From assembly GCA_036365455.1 (NCBI GenBank), contig JAWQUS010000025.1, positions 25,890,001 to 25,954,000 of the forward strand: a stretch of 64,000 bases of DNA. Reading direction: 5' to 3'. Under the pieces are notes generated by a model. That model was not told where the DNA came from and did not search any database. It saw only the letters and a list, made by a program, of their open reading frames with translations. The DNA comes from Macrosoma leucophasiata. Lineage: Eukaryota; Arthropoda; Insecta; Lepidoptera; Hedylidae. Of the stretch, positions 9,165-19,904 are shown piece by piece. Position 1 is the first letter of the stretch, and every line of letters starts with the position of its first letter. The position numbers and the translations under genes were made by a program.

Positions 9165-9445
9165 TGACTTTCTTGGTTTATAAGGAACCCCTCTCAGGTG
9201 AAGGCCTCTTCCAAAGATACCCACTTTTCCCGGTCCTGAGCTATACGCTGCCACTGTGGTCCAGTGATTTTCCGTATATCGTCGTCCCATCGTGCGAACG
9301 GCCTTCTTTTGTGACGTTTACCTAGTGGACCATCCCACGTGGTCACTAATTTGGTCCATCGATGATCTTTGAGTCTCGCTACGTGACCTGCCCATATCCA
9401 TTTAAATTTTTGTGCCTGAATAAGAGCGTCTATAGCGTTAGTCTT
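9165..9445 (-). mobile_element. RTE-like LINE C-terminal fragment
   Basis: Read on the minus strand the translation includes KFKWIWAGHVARLKDHRWT, FARWDDDIRKI and WVSLEEAFT followed by TGA, the usual C-terminal pattern of RTE-type polyproteins. It belongs to a different subfamily from the RTE copy at 27.9 kb. Truncated at its 5' end. Confidence 0.8.
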
Positions 9446-9479
9446 GCTTTACATATCAGTGCATAAAATCAACTACCTA

Positions 9480-9735
9480 TTACTCTGGCGTCGGGACGTG
9501 TCAACCCTACTGTTCACTAGGTAGCGGAGTAGAACTATTCTGCTAGTTCAGTCAGTCAACTGAATTATGGCCAAACCAATCCAATAGGCGGCAGTAAACA
9601 ATATCGTGGGATTCCCAGCAGTTCCCCACAATAAAACTACCACCACTGCGAATGCCAATGCGCATACCAAGCGTGGCGATTATTACATATTCTTCCCGCA
9701 CAACACTGTTATTATCATCTTAAGGAAAACCTTGT
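9480..9735 (+). repeat. Family O dispersed repeat
   Basis: Shares CAGTCAGTCAAC, CCAATCCAATAGGCGGCAG, AATAAAACTACCACCA and GTGGCGATTATTACATATT with the copy at 46.2 kb. The open frame at 9606-9836 lies within it. Confidence 0.65.
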
Positions 9736-9814
9736 CCAGCTGCAGAGGAAGTCTTTCAGTACAAATAATGACCTCTCTCTCATTTATTTATCTATCTATC
9801 TTATGTATTTTATG

Positions 9815-10070
9815 TAGCTTCACGCCAGGTCCCTAACGAGGAAGGCAGAGAGTGTAGAGCGCCAGATATCCCGGTCCTGACATACCTCTCGTGCCTCTAC
9901 CTTCATCATTCTCTTCATACATGCAAGCCGATTCCTAAGACTTTCGACCCCTTCATCAGACAAAACTCGACCTATTTGCAACCATCCACATTCGCATTGT
10001 ATATCTGTTTAATCATTCGCTCATTCGACATTATTTCTATATGCCCGAACCATCGGAGCATGCCTTTTTT
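9815..10070 (-). mobile_element. LINE C-terminal fragment with internal deletion
   Basis: Same LINE as 896-1359: starts at the 3' tail (TTCACGCCAGGTCCCTAACG) and reaches the GGAGCATGCC segment. About 60 bp are missing between 9978 and 9980. Confidence 0.8.
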
Positions 10071-10448
10071 AGTAACAATAATTTAAAAATATTTACATAA
10101 AAACCAGAGATTTAAATGTAGATGGGTCGAGGAACTAGTGGAAATGGTCTTTCGTCGAAAAGGGAAGATCCTCCGACCAGACGAGGTGATAGCGTCTGGT
10201 GGGCCGCGGGCGAACGATCAACGTTGGGCAGCTGTATTTAGGTATGAGCTTTAGTTTATATGAGCAACTCTTGAGAAAACTTCGTATGTGCGATTCAACA
10301 TAGCCATACGCCATCTTCCGTTCTCGACAAGTTCTTATTTTTCTCAGTGTTCCACTAGGTGGCGCCATATATCACCTGACTACCATAGGATAGCGCCAAA
10401 AACTATAATTTAGCAGGTAGGGGATACACTAAGTAATGCCTCATTTTC

Positions 10449-10741
10449 ACTGGTGGTAGAGCTCCAGTGACGGAGCTCGCGGGCGTAAGTACCACCGCAT
10501 TACCTAATATACTTGCCGCTAAATGGTAGTGTTCAACACTATTGTGTTCCGGTGAGGTAGTAATGTATGGCTCTGTAATTTCCGGCACAGAGGCATAACA
10601 CCTTATGCCTCAGGAGAGGCAACGCATCTGTATTTTGACCTCTGGTCATGGTGTGGGTGTCTATAGGTCGCAGTCATCACTTAACATCAATGTGAATTGC
10701 ATGCTTGTTTGCCACTTTTATTACATTAAAAAAAATAAAAA
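10449..10741 (+). mobile_element. Family A SINE-like element, full length
   Basis: Complete copy from ACTGGTGGTAGAGCTCC to an A-rich tail, with scattered substitutions. Confidence 0.88.
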
Positions 10742-11409
10742 ATGCGGTGATACGCCTACAACCGCGAGCTAAGTCACTGGAACTCTATCACCAGTTATAG
10801 AAAAATAATGCAGATCTTATGCCTGCTATTTTTATGGACAAAATAACTACTTGGCCATTACATTCAGAAAAGCATGAAAACCATTCAAAAATGAAATAAA
10901 AATGTACCAAATTTTATACAGATTTATGGCTTAAAGCAGCTGAAATATTAACACGGACATATAAAAGCAACAAATTTTAAACGGAACTTTGAATGCTTTA
11001 AGCAGAGATGCATAATTCAAGCGGCAGACAGGAATGTATGGTCGTATCTATGCGGATGCAGATTCTAATGAAATTTGTTGTTATTTTATTCTTGTCAACG
11101 TAAAATTTAAGTAGATGAAAAGAAACAAGCAGCTAGTTTTTGAAAATGTGTCATATCTCAAAAACTGTTAAGAATATCTTGTACAAACTTAATTTTGTTG
11201 AAAGATGAAATTTTTACGTTTCGTTCAGTTTATTTAAAAATTTTTACACTGAGAAACATTTGTTTTCCCAGTTTCAAAGTGTCCCTCTCAAATTATTAAC
11301 TTTCAAGATAAAATGGTTGTAAAACCACAATGTTGTTTTCAAAAACATACCTATAGGCAGACTTACACTTAAGGTTTGATTCAAAGAATATTGGGTGTTT
11401 TAGTTTTAG
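10742..11409. other. AT-rich intergenic sequence
   Basis: No gene or repeat recognised. Confidence 0.4.
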
Positions 11410-11485
11410 TTCCATACCTGAACTCCCCCCCAAAAAGGGAGAGACTCGTGCCCAGCAGTGGGACGTATAATGGGTTGTCATTATT
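11410..11485 (+). mobile_element. 3' fragment of family G SINE / RTE-type tail
   Basis: GGGAGAGACTCGTGCCCAGC and AGTGGGACGTATAATGGG match the 3' end of the 60.2-kb element. Confidence 0.7.
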
Positions 11486-11879
11486 ATTGGGATACGTATA
11501 AAATTCTAGCGGCCCACCCCTATGCTATGTTACCTACATTATTACTACTAATAAGGTACTAATCTATACTTCTATACCTTGAGAAATAAATAAATTTATG
11601 TTTGTATTGAAACGACTTAACTAAGGTAGGAAATATATCCCCCCAGTCTTGTCTATATTGCCTCTAGTCAGTACAATGTTAATAAAGATCAACCATTGTC
11701 TCCTATGATTGGTGTCTTTGTTCCGTCCATTTTCCGATAAACGTTAACCAATTTAGATAATAACACGGTCCTTGCCTCCTATATGTTAGCAAAATCAATT
11801 TCTAAAACGTCTATCAAATAAATAGAAAGTAGAGCGTCGATTATCTGAACTAATGGGTACGGAAAACCGGTATTTACGG

Positions 11880-11985
11880 TTTAGGCTGGAGCGCCTTCTG
11901 CGCTCGCCGATTGCCCGGTGAAGTAGACTAGTGCCGTCTCGAGACAGGCAGCCTACACAAAGCCGGACCTAAAAAAAAAAAAAAA
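11880..11985 (+). mobile_element. 106-bp poly(A)-tailed retro-insertion with exact target-site duplication
   Basis: Flanked by GGTATTTACGG at 11869-11879 and 11986-11996. The body is about 91 bp, GC-rich (starts TTTAGGCTGGAGCGCC) and ends in A15. These are hallmarks of LINE-mediated insertion. The source RNA is not recognised: it may be a severely truncated LINE 3' end or a processed small RNA. Confidence 0.85.
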
Positions 11986-12104
11986 GGTATTTACGGATGA
12001 TAATCGAACTAATGTACATATATTGATTCAGCCATACAAATTAACGTACAGGTAAATGAAAACCATATTATTTACATTTATGAATATTCTTAATGACAAA
12101 TAGG

Positions 12105-12265
12105 AAATAAAAGAAAAAAAAGGGATAACCAGTCCAGTTGGACTGGTTATCCTGAAGTCGCAGGTTCGATTTCTGCCCGAAGTTAAATTTTCTTTCTGTT
12201 TTTTCTTTAATTTCTAAAGTTCACTCGCATGTGTTATTGCGAAAAATTTATAGTACAAATAGGAG
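12105..12265 (+). mobile_element. tRNA-like repeat, subtype B2, ending in a hairpin
   Basis: A tRNA 3' half (GGTTCGATTTC B box) with tail CTCGCATGTGTTATTGCG. Upstream the tRNA 5' half is replaced by a perfect inverted repeat, 12123-12136 and 12139-12152 (GGATAACCAGTCCA), 2-nt loop. Confidence 0.7.
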
Positions 12266-12716
12266 GAAATAAACAAAAAAAGTGCAGACAATCTTGTAGT
12301 AAAACTAGTGTTTACAAATTACAATTAACGCTTAAAAATATCTTGAATCTTCATCTGCCGAAGCAAGCCTACCCGCTTACGAGCGGCTAGATCGCATACT
12401 TTTTTGAGAACAGATATTTGATACTGGTCGCTCTCGGCCTATGTTTCAAACCAGCGCAAGGCAAAATCTAAGCAAGTAAACGCTTCAGAAGCACTAACTA
12501 TGTTTTCAACTTCATTATCTGAACATACGAGTACAATAACAAGTGAACGAGTTGCGACAAATGGGCGAAAACTGAAGCGCGGGCGGCATTGACCCGCGCG
12601 TTACTATGTTCGGATAAGCGGTCGTTCGGTTAGGCGACGTTCGGATAATCGACGCTCCACTGTACTCAGTCTAGTGGGACCGGTGACGTAATTACTTGGG
12701 GTTCGCGTGGTAAATA
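12266..12716. other. Unassigned sequence
   Basis: No gene seen. Contains a moderately GC-rich stretch (12540-12660) without coding features. Confidence 0.35.
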
Positions 12717-12872
12717 AGATTGTATGTATGTGTGTATGTATGAATGAATGTAGGTATGTATTCTCACGCTAAGTTCGTTATGGGGTAGGCAGAGTGTGTA
12801 GAGCGCCAGACAGTACTCGGCGAATTTGGTCAAGAAAAGTCAGTCTTTGTCCTCCTCGCCCTCTGCAGCTCA
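12717..12872 (-). mobile_element. LINE 3' fragment with GTAT-type tail
   Basis: (GTAT)n tail at 12721-12765 followed by diverged 3' sequence of the 896-1359 LINE (GGGGTAGGCAGAGTGTGTAG). Interrupted and decayed. Confidence 0.65.
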
Positions 12873-12877
12873 TTTTT

Positions 12878-13357
12878 AGGGTTCCGTAGTAAACAAGAAA
12901 CCCTTATAGTTTCACCATGTCCGTCTGTCTGTCTGTCCGTTCGCGTCCTATATAGTGTGGTTCTATGGTTATGTGTCGTTGGATAAGTCTTTCAAAAATA
13001 TTAATGGTGTGTAAACATCATTTTTAGATTTAGTTAACTGTTCGTGACTTATTAAGCTATAAAGTGCTAATTTTCGTTAGAATGAAGTGTCCCCCTCCCC
13101 TTATACCAACTAAACGGTTGTTGTTAGGAATTTAAACGTTACGGCAATAATAGCTACATGTTACGAAATTAAAAGGAAAACTATCACACTTAAGTTGGCT
13201 TTACAAGTTTGCAAGTAATAGTCGACCAAATGTATTTTACTCGAACATTTTGAACAATTCCATTAATATTTTTTTTCATTCAAAGCTAAAAACTATGGAA
13301 CCCTACACAGCTACCTACCCTACCCTACCCAACCCGCACTTTGCCGGTTTTTTCAGA
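12878..13357 (+). repeat. Family I dispersed repeat, near complete
   Basis: Begins TTTTTAGGGTTCCGTAGTAA, carries (GTCT)n, an internal ACTAAACGGTTGTTGTTAGG block, and ends CGCACTTTGCCGGTTTTTT. The element type is not established. Other copies at 16.1, 45.6, 54.8 and 62.0 kb. Confidence 0.75.
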
Positions 13358-15363
13358 GATAATCGTCTGTGGCAGACTGACAGACAGACGCACGATTCTT
13401 TTATTACATTTTGAGCAACGAAACACTAAAATCGCATTAAATACATAAAGATCCATTTGTTAAAAAATAACAATAATGCATCAAATCACGCCTTCGTGTG
13501 GGCTTATAGGAAAAAACCCAAATCGGGACGATAAGGCCTCCAGGGAACCCACCGTAAGATACAACGCCGCAGGGAAAAATTCCGCCCGAAATAGAATATA
13601 TGCAATTGCGTACTTTACTTTGGACGTATTGTGCTGTCTGTTTGAATTATTGTTAGTTTTCTTTTCAACAAAATGTGATTTGTTGCCACACGTGTTTTGT
13701 GTGGGGATTCTTTTCGCTCGATGGATAAATTGTGATGATGGATAAAACGTGTTGTTCGATTTGATTTATAAAAACAAAGTGCTGGTGAATGACAAAAATG
13801 ACATTTTTTCTTTTCTGTTTACTCTCTGTTGTCAGTTCGTAAAAGGGGAAATGAGACATACTACTTACTCGTATATACTTACCAATATTGGTATTATTCA
13901 ATTTGCTTTTACTCGTATGTTAGTCACATTCTCATTAAAATTTTTCTAATTATTAATTTAATGGTATATCTATTGTTGTTCATTTTAATTTCTTTTGTTT
14001 GTTTTTGACTTATCATAAATGGTGCTTATCATATGAATAACTGAATTTCTGATTCTGATTATGATTCTGAAGGTGTAGAATAAGAAAAAGAAAAAGAGTG
14101 TGTATATAAGAAAAACATTTAGATTCGGGCAGTATTTAAGTCTGAATCGTCTGATCATATACACAGTGAATTGGTAAAAGGTTTTACCAATTAACTAAGC
14201 GATGTTAGTCGTTCGATTATGTCAATGAAAGCTCCCAGGTGGCTTGAGTTTTCCGACACCTCCATCATTTAATATATTCCAATCAAAAATTTGAACAAAA
14301 CTTTAAGAAATGATGTATACAAACCTTCCTTCTTTTCTTCCCAATTTGTCCATGAATCATTCTATCTATTTCTATTAGGTCTATAACCAAAAGCAAATTG
14401 TGATGAGGTGTAATACCTACTTATTAATGATGTACATTGTTATGTTTAATGATAATTAAAATTATATATAATACATTAAAATTAAGACATTTACTTACAT
14501 TGTATCCGTTGGTAAGATGGGATACTGTACCTACTTGTTACGAATAAGTCAGTAATTCTGGAGAACACTTTTTCATGTTGAACAAATACCTTCATCAGCA
14601 CCAACCTCTTCAGGCTTTTTGATGTAGTTCAAATTGTACAATAGTTATAAGTATGTTTAAATAAATCAAAAAAAATCGTGAAAACCGCAAAAAAACCCGT
14701 CTTTGAGTTTAAAGCGAACAGACCGACGCGCCGGGGGAATTTGTTTTGTAATACCTAAATAAAAATTCTTTAAATGTGACCTCCATATTAACATTTTGTT
14801 TACAAATAAATCCCTTTGCTTAAAAGCCCATATTGTAAATAAATCAATCAAATTATCCCACCATACATTAGCACACATACATAAACGCGGTACAGCTTTA
14901 ACCGCTAGCACGTTACATCCGGACCCACTTACCTCACATTTCCTGGTATCGTTAAACAATTATACACCCGATGGAGCAGAGGGTTTGTTGGGATTGCCAG
15001 TTTGAAGGAAGGTCATGTTGATTTGCCGTTATATGTTTCTTTAATGTTTTCAAAGTAAAAAGGAATAAGACTCTACTGAACAATGGTTTGACTGCCATTA
15101 GTCAAAACTTTCCAATCGGGTAGTAAATGCGATAGCGCGGGTTGGACAGCAGTCTTGTCGTTTGTAAAAGAGAGTATGGAACATTCTGTTGATACCTATT
15201 TTTATTATTAAGTATTTTTGGACCATTATTTATTTTATTTTGTTTACTTTGACATATTGATCAACGTATCAGTTGTTATTCGCTTTAATTTTTAATTTTG
15301 TAATTTGACCTATCCCAAGCAAATTCTTTTATTTCCAAGTAATTAAATATTTTTTTTGAGTTT
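13358..15363. other. 2-kb stretch with little recognisable content
   Basis: Repeat-poor compared with the flanks. Frames at 13476-13745 (89 codons, plus) and 14666-14959 (97 codons, minus) have no family, splice or promoter support. Poly-purine runs near 14080-14100 are simple sequence. Confidence 0.35.
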
Positions 15364-15590
15364 GAGTGCCCCCCGAGGGTTTCCGCCTTGTCGTGGCGGG
15401 GGAGCTCAGTATCCGGTGGTTGGCCTCACTCCGGCGAAGCCAAGAGGAACTCAGAGAGGGAGCGGCGTTTGGCGTGGCTCTGCCCGCCACTCGCTCCTAT
15501 GGTGAGGAAACGGCTGGAGAAGAGGTGTACGGGTAGGTCGTTAGCCCGGCACCCTATCCCGAGCTGCCCATAAATGAAGCGTTAAGGCAT
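15364..15590 (+). repeat. GC-rich family Q repeat (probable LINE untranslated region)
   Basis: GAGGGTTTCCGCCTTGTCG and CCGGTGGTTGGCCTCACTC match a degenerate copy at 47398-47472. Base composition differs sharply from its surroundings. The open frame at 15388-15573 is likely fortuitous. Confidence 0.5.
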
Positions 15591-15621
15591 ATTAAAATAT
15601 CCTACGTAATGCAATGTGCAA

Positions 15622-15692
15622 TATGGGCATCTTTGCAGAAAGTTTTTGTCCAGTTCTCTGTCAGCTAAAATAATGATGATGGTGATGATATA
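15622..15692 (+). mobile_element. RTE-like LINE 3' tail
   Basis: GGGCATCTTTGCAGAAAG and an ATGATGATGGTGATG tail correspond to the end of the 27.9-kb RTE copy. Confidence 0.6.
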
Positions 15693-15734
15693 CTGTTAAA
15701 AATAACTTTTAGTAGATAAATACTAATATATTCT

Positions 15735-15950
15735 ACTGGTGGTAGAGCTCCAGTGACGGAGCTCGCGGGCGTAGGCACCAGCGCATTACCTTATATACTT
15801 GTCGCTAAATGGTAGTGTTCAGCACTATCGTGTTCCGTTCAGGTGGTAATGTACGGCCCTGTAATAGGCCTCAGGAGTGGCAACGCATGGATATTTTGAC
15901 CTTGGTCTTATTGTGATTGTCTATAGGCTGCAGTCATCACTATACATCTG
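15735..15950 (+). mobile_element. Family A SINE-like element, 3'-truncated
   Basis: Normal 5' end, a deletion at CCTGTAATAGGCCTCAGG and loss of the final ~50 bp with the tail. Confidence 0.8.
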
Positions 15951-16358
15951 TCATTTTTTTTGCTATTTGGTCATGTAGTCAGTCTTGGGCTTCCTGTATT
16001 TAGCACAAGTATACATCTAAATCACGTCGACAAAATGGTAGAACAAAAGCATGCAAAATAAAATTATTTAGGGTACTTCCCCTACATGTAACGAACGGAT
16101 TTTTTTTTTTAATTCGTTTTCTATATAGTGTGGGATATCGTTGGACAGGTCTTCCAAAAATGTCAGGGGTGTGCTAACATTATTTTTGGATTTAGTTAAC
16201 TATTCGTGACTTATTAAGCTTCAAAGTGCCAATTTTCGTTAGAGTCAAGTGTCGCCTCTCCTCTAACAACTAAACGGTTGTTGTTAGAAATTCAAACGAT
16301 ACGGCAATAGTAGCTACATATAACGAAATTAAAAGGAAAACTGTCACACCTAAGTTGG

Positions 16359-16499
16359 TGTTAATCTTGTAACAAAATTTAGTTATAAGATATGTAATGT
16401 ACTACTAGTGCCATCTATGACACCTTAATGTAATTACTTCTACAGCCTACAAATAAAAGTTAGTCTCTTCTAAAACGTCATACTACGTATTACATATCA
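16359..16499 (+). repeat. 5' LTR of the copia element
   Basis: 141 bp, TGTTAATCTTGTAACAAAAT to ATATCA. Confidence 0.92.
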
Positions 16500-16573
16500 G
16501 GTTATGGGCGACGCGTTAAAAAAAGTTTTTTAGAAGTTTTAAGGATTAATTGTGTTTTTTTTCGTGTCAAAAA

Positions 16574-17430
16574 ATGTCGACGAACTATATCGCTTATATA
16601 CCAAAGTTAAAGGGGCGCGAGAACTATGAGGAGTGGTGTTTTGCAGTGCAAAATTTTCTTGTGTTAGAAAGCATGGCGTCCGCCATTACGGCAAGTTTAC
16701 CGGCTTCGGCTACAGCAGTGCAAATAACAGAAGATGCTAAAACAACGGCTAAACTAGTGCTTACAATCGACCCATCGCTTTATGTGCACATCAAATACGC
16801 AAATACTACGTATGAATTATGGAGCAAGTTGAAGAATATGTTTGATGATACCGGCTATACAAAAAAATTAGTTTGTTACGCAAGCTCATAAACATTCGAC
16901 TTGAGAATTGTGACTCCATGACTCAGTACATAACTTAGATTATAGAAACTGGCCAGCAATTACAAGGAACAGGATTCAAAATTACAGATGAGTGGATCGG
17001 TGCATTAATGTTAGCGGGATTGCCTAAGAAGTACAGCCCTATGTTGATGGCAATTGAACATTCTGGCATCGAAATAAGTGCAGATGTTATTAAAACAAAG
17101 TTGATGAACATGTGCAGTGAAGTTGAAACGGTTTCCGATGCCAAGAATGCTTTTGTCGCAAAAGGAATGCATCGATTGAAATATGGTAACAATAAAATTA
17201 GCCATAGACAATCTGTCAGTGACACTTCAAAAGCTGTCAAAGTCATAAAATGCTACAAATGTAAACAAACTGGTCACTTTAAAAACAAATGTCCTAATAA
17301 CGCTCCAAATTCAGAGTTCAATAAAAGGAAACAATCGAATGCATTCAGTGCTATATTTTTGAGTGGAAAATTTAGTAGCAACGATTGGTACATAGACAGC
17401 GGGGCAAGTCAACATATGACTGCTAGGTGA
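16574..17430 (+). pseudogene. gag: Copia gag with zinc knuckle and start of protease
   Basis: The likely start is the ATG at 16574 (MSTNYIAYIPKLKGRENYEEW region), typical of copia gag N-termini. The frame is lost in the A7 run near 16862 and continues in another frame with a TAG at 16936-16938. From 17008 it is open again: GLPKKYSP, then a CCHC knuckle (CYKCKQTGHFKNKC) and the aspartic protease motif DWYIDSGASQHM, ending at a TAG/TGA pair at the deletion junction. Gag would coat the RNA genome. This copy cannot make an intact protein. Confidence 0.85.
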
Positions 17431-17543
17431 TGACTGCTAAATATTTCACTGAAAAACTTGGCATTCTACCTGTTTCACAGTATTTATAATTGTTTTTTGT
17501 TTTGTTGGCTTTAGATTATTTAATTAATTTTGTTAAGCGGAGG

Positions 17544-17684
17544 TGTTGATCTTGTAACAAAATTTAGTTATAAGATATGTAATGTACTACTAGTGCCATC
17601 TATGACACCTTAATGTAATTACTTCTACAGCCTACAAATAAAAGTCAGTCTCTTCTAAAACGTCATACTGCCTATTATTTATCA
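17544..17684 (+). repeat. 3' LTR of the copia element
   Basis: 141 bp, same ends as the 5' LTR. Differences cluster at the 3' end (CCTATTATTTATCA against CGTATTACATATCA). Confidence 0.92.
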
Positions 17685-18129
17685 GTTGACTTTATAAGTT
17701 TGCGAGTTATAGTCGACCAAATGTAATACTCGAAATTTTTTAACAACTCCATAGAAAATATTTATATATTTTTTTTCATTACATTTATCTAACTTAAAAA
17801 CTATTGAACCCTACAATGCGCGTGGCCCGACATGCACTTGACTGGTTTTTCTTTGATTATTTAATAATATAAGTTACAAGAACAGTACCTATATAAACAA
17901 ATCCGACGACGACCGATACTTATAAGTGCCAAACAGCAATGTATCAAGTAAAACGGGTCATCTCGCGAGACCTAATAAATTAGGGTCCATTTGCAAGCAA
18001 CGGTGTTGTGGGACACATCAATTGCTCCCACTGCTGATACAGATACTACCGGTGTGCTGAATACGTAAAGCGATAGGCTGATAGTGTAGATTTATAGTAA
18101 ACGCTGTTTTGGTTTATTCTCAGTAGTTC

Positions 18130-18365
18130 GATTCAATAGTTCGATCGTCGAACTAGTAAGATTTTTTTTCTCATTTGTTCGACCGTCGAACTAGTGAGAA
18201 TTGTAAAGTTTTTAATGTCAACACAAAAAAAACTAACACCGAACCACCTAACCTTGCTAAGTCGGGAGCGCCCATGGTCCTCATCACGCCCCTTTATTAG
18301 TTCGACGGTCGAACAAATGAGAAAAAAAATCCTATTAGCACGACGGTCGAACAGATGAGAAAAAA
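18130..18365. mobile_element. Foldback element with four GTTCGA palindromes
   Basis: GTTCGAYSGTCGAAC-type palindromes occur at 18139-18153, 18177-18191, 18300-18314 and 18338-18352 (the last with one altered arm). The left pair and right pair sit in inverted orientation next to TCTCATTTGTTCGACC or its complement. No coding capacity. Confidence 0.65.
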
Positions 18366-18427
18366 ATTATCACAATTGTGTACAACGACACTCAAGATAC
18401 GAAAGAACTGAAAAATGTCATGTCTTT

Positions 18428-18475
18428 TTTAACCGACTTCAAAAAGGAGGAGGTTCTCAATTCGGCCGGTTTTTT
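18428..18475 (+). repeat. Fragment of a dispersed lepidopteran repeat
   Basis: AACCGACTTCAAAAAGGAGG and a following GGCCGGTTTTTT is a block I recall from many lepidopteran sequences; recall only. Confidence 0.4.
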
Positions 18476-18779
18476 ATCTATATTATTGCGACCCGACGCT
18501 AATTTTACATATCTGTCAATTCATACCGAGAATTTTTCCGTAATGTCAACTCTATTAAATTGTATTTAAAGTACCAAAACTGGTGTCAAACAGCAATGTA
18601 TCAAGCAAATGGAGGGTCAAGCGTCTCGCGAGAGGGATACCTATAAATTAAGGTTCATTTGTAAGCTGAACAGTCCTCAGGGACACATCGATTGCAGTCA
18701 ACTGCTACTAACACTGGGATATATTGAATATCTAAGTAGAAAGATCGATACTTTATGTTGCTGATGGAGAGCTTTTGAA

Positions 18780-18828
18780 AGCTGGATTGAAAAATATTTT
18801 CTTTAAGAAAATATTTTTCAATCCAGCT
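18780..18828. repeat. Perfect 24-bp-arm hairpin
   Basis: Arms 18780-18803 and 18805-18828 (AGCTGGATTGAAAAATATTT...) are perfect with a single central T. There is no mobile element around it that I can define. Confidence 0.85.
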
Positions 18829-18928
18829 CAATGAAAACTTGTTCCAATCTGTCCTGTCTGTTTCATTCCCTATTTATGAACAGGTCGACTGAACTTACTT
18901 TCCGAAATCCAGATACGCCGACAAGAGA

Positions 18929-19109
18929 GCCGACCGCCTTACTGTCATGTTTTCATTTAGGACGTTATCTTGTCAGTTTCGTACCGCCTATTAGAGAATT
19001 TTCCTCCTGCGGACGAAAACACTTCTAGGAAAAAGTTAGGCGGTACAAAACTGACAAGATGATGTCGTAATCGAAAGACAAACGAATGCATAAGAGTTAG
19101 GCGGTCGGC
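18929..19109. mobile_element. Foldback MITE, family E
   Basis: Outer arms GCCGACCGCC/GGCGGTCGGC and inner arms TTATCTTGTCAGTTTCGTAC with its complement make about 65 bp of inverted repeat on each side. One arm also occurs at 3273-3368. Confidence 0.7.
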
Positions 19110-19587
19110 TTCCAAAATGTTGGCATTTGGAAAAGAACCTCAGTACCACTTATTGTCTGTAACGCCATTTCAAATGAATTATGTTTGGAACAAACTGAAA
19201 TGAACTAACTGAATCTAAAGTAAACTCCAAGGTTATTTAATATCTTCACACTTAGTTCCGAACGAGGTTCGCAGAGAGTGTGATGCGCCGTAAATTTCGG
19301 TCCTTATCGGAGATCGAGTCCATTACGGAGCCAGCAAACAACTGAAGAAACATGAAAACCCATACATCATGAAGCTTGAACTGCTGTACCTTCGCAGAAT
19401 GGAGCCAAAATGTACCAATATGTTTTGTTTTGTGCATTGTCCAGAAGTGGAGGGCTACATGCATACCTGAAATTACACACGCTTGTACGATTTTCTACAA
19501 ACATGCACACTTGTATGATTTTCTAAAATAGTGAATTTCTGATGGATTCCGGTCGTCATTCGATGATTTTTTTTTAAGACATTTTTT
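19110..19587. other. Unassigned sequence
   Basis: Around 19245-19310 faint similarity to the LINE 3' end (TTCACAC.TAGTTCC..ACG, GCAGAGAGTGT) is visible; nothing else. Confidence 0.35.
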
Positions 19588-19880
19588 ACTGAGGGTATAG
19601 CTCTAGTGACGGAGCTCGCGGGCGTAGGCACCACCGCATTACCTAATACACTTGCCGCTAAATGGTAGTGTTCAGCACTATCGTGTTCCGGTCAAGTGCT
19701 AATGTACGGCCCTGTAATTTCCGGCACAGAGGCATAACACCTTAGGTCTCAGGAGTAGTAACGCATTTGCGTTTTGACCTTGTTCGTTGTGTTAGTGTCT
19801 ATAGGCTGCAGTCATCACTTAACATCAGTGTGAACTGCAAGCTTGATTGGCACTTCCCCGACATAAAAAAAAATAAAAAA
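19588..19880 (+). mobile_element. Family A SINE-like element, full length
   Basis: Diverged 5' end (ACTGAGGGTATAGCTCTAG), otherwise complete to an A-rich tail. Confidence 0.85.
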
Positions 19881-19904
19881 AGTAATTTCTGAACCTTATT
19901 TTCC

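Larger units (their letters stand above)
16359..17684 (+). mobile_element. Copia-type LTR retrotransposon, internally deleted
   Basis: Two 141-bp LTRs (16359-16499 and 17544-17684) start TG, end CA and differ at about six sites. The flanking target-site pair is GTTGG/GTTGA. GTTATGGGCGACGCG after the 5' LTR is the likely primer-binding region, and GCGGAGG before the 3' LTR a polypurine tract. The interior has gag and the start of protease only; integrase, reverse transcriptase and RNase H are absent, so movement would need proteins from another copy. Confidence 0.93.
16075..17855 (+). repeat. Family I repeat split by a copia insertion
   Basis: The left part ends AAGTTGG at 16358 and the right part resumes GTTGACTTTATAAGTTTGCG at 17685, colinear with 12878-13357. 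It closes near 17850 with GCACTTGACTGGTTTTT. Confidence 0.75.
17926..18745. repeat. Diverged direct repeats flanking a ~510-bp core
   Basis: 17926-18075 and 18583-18745 share AAACAGCAATGTATCAAG, TCTCGCGAGA and GGGACACATC in the same order and orientation. They could be terminal direct repeats of an unclassified non-autonomous element or an old tandem duplication. Confidence 0.6.

Noticed and set aside
14666..14959. 97-codon minus-strand frame in a repeat-poor region
   Set aside because: No recognisable domain, and an overlapping plus-strand frame of similar length; insufficient support without transcript data.
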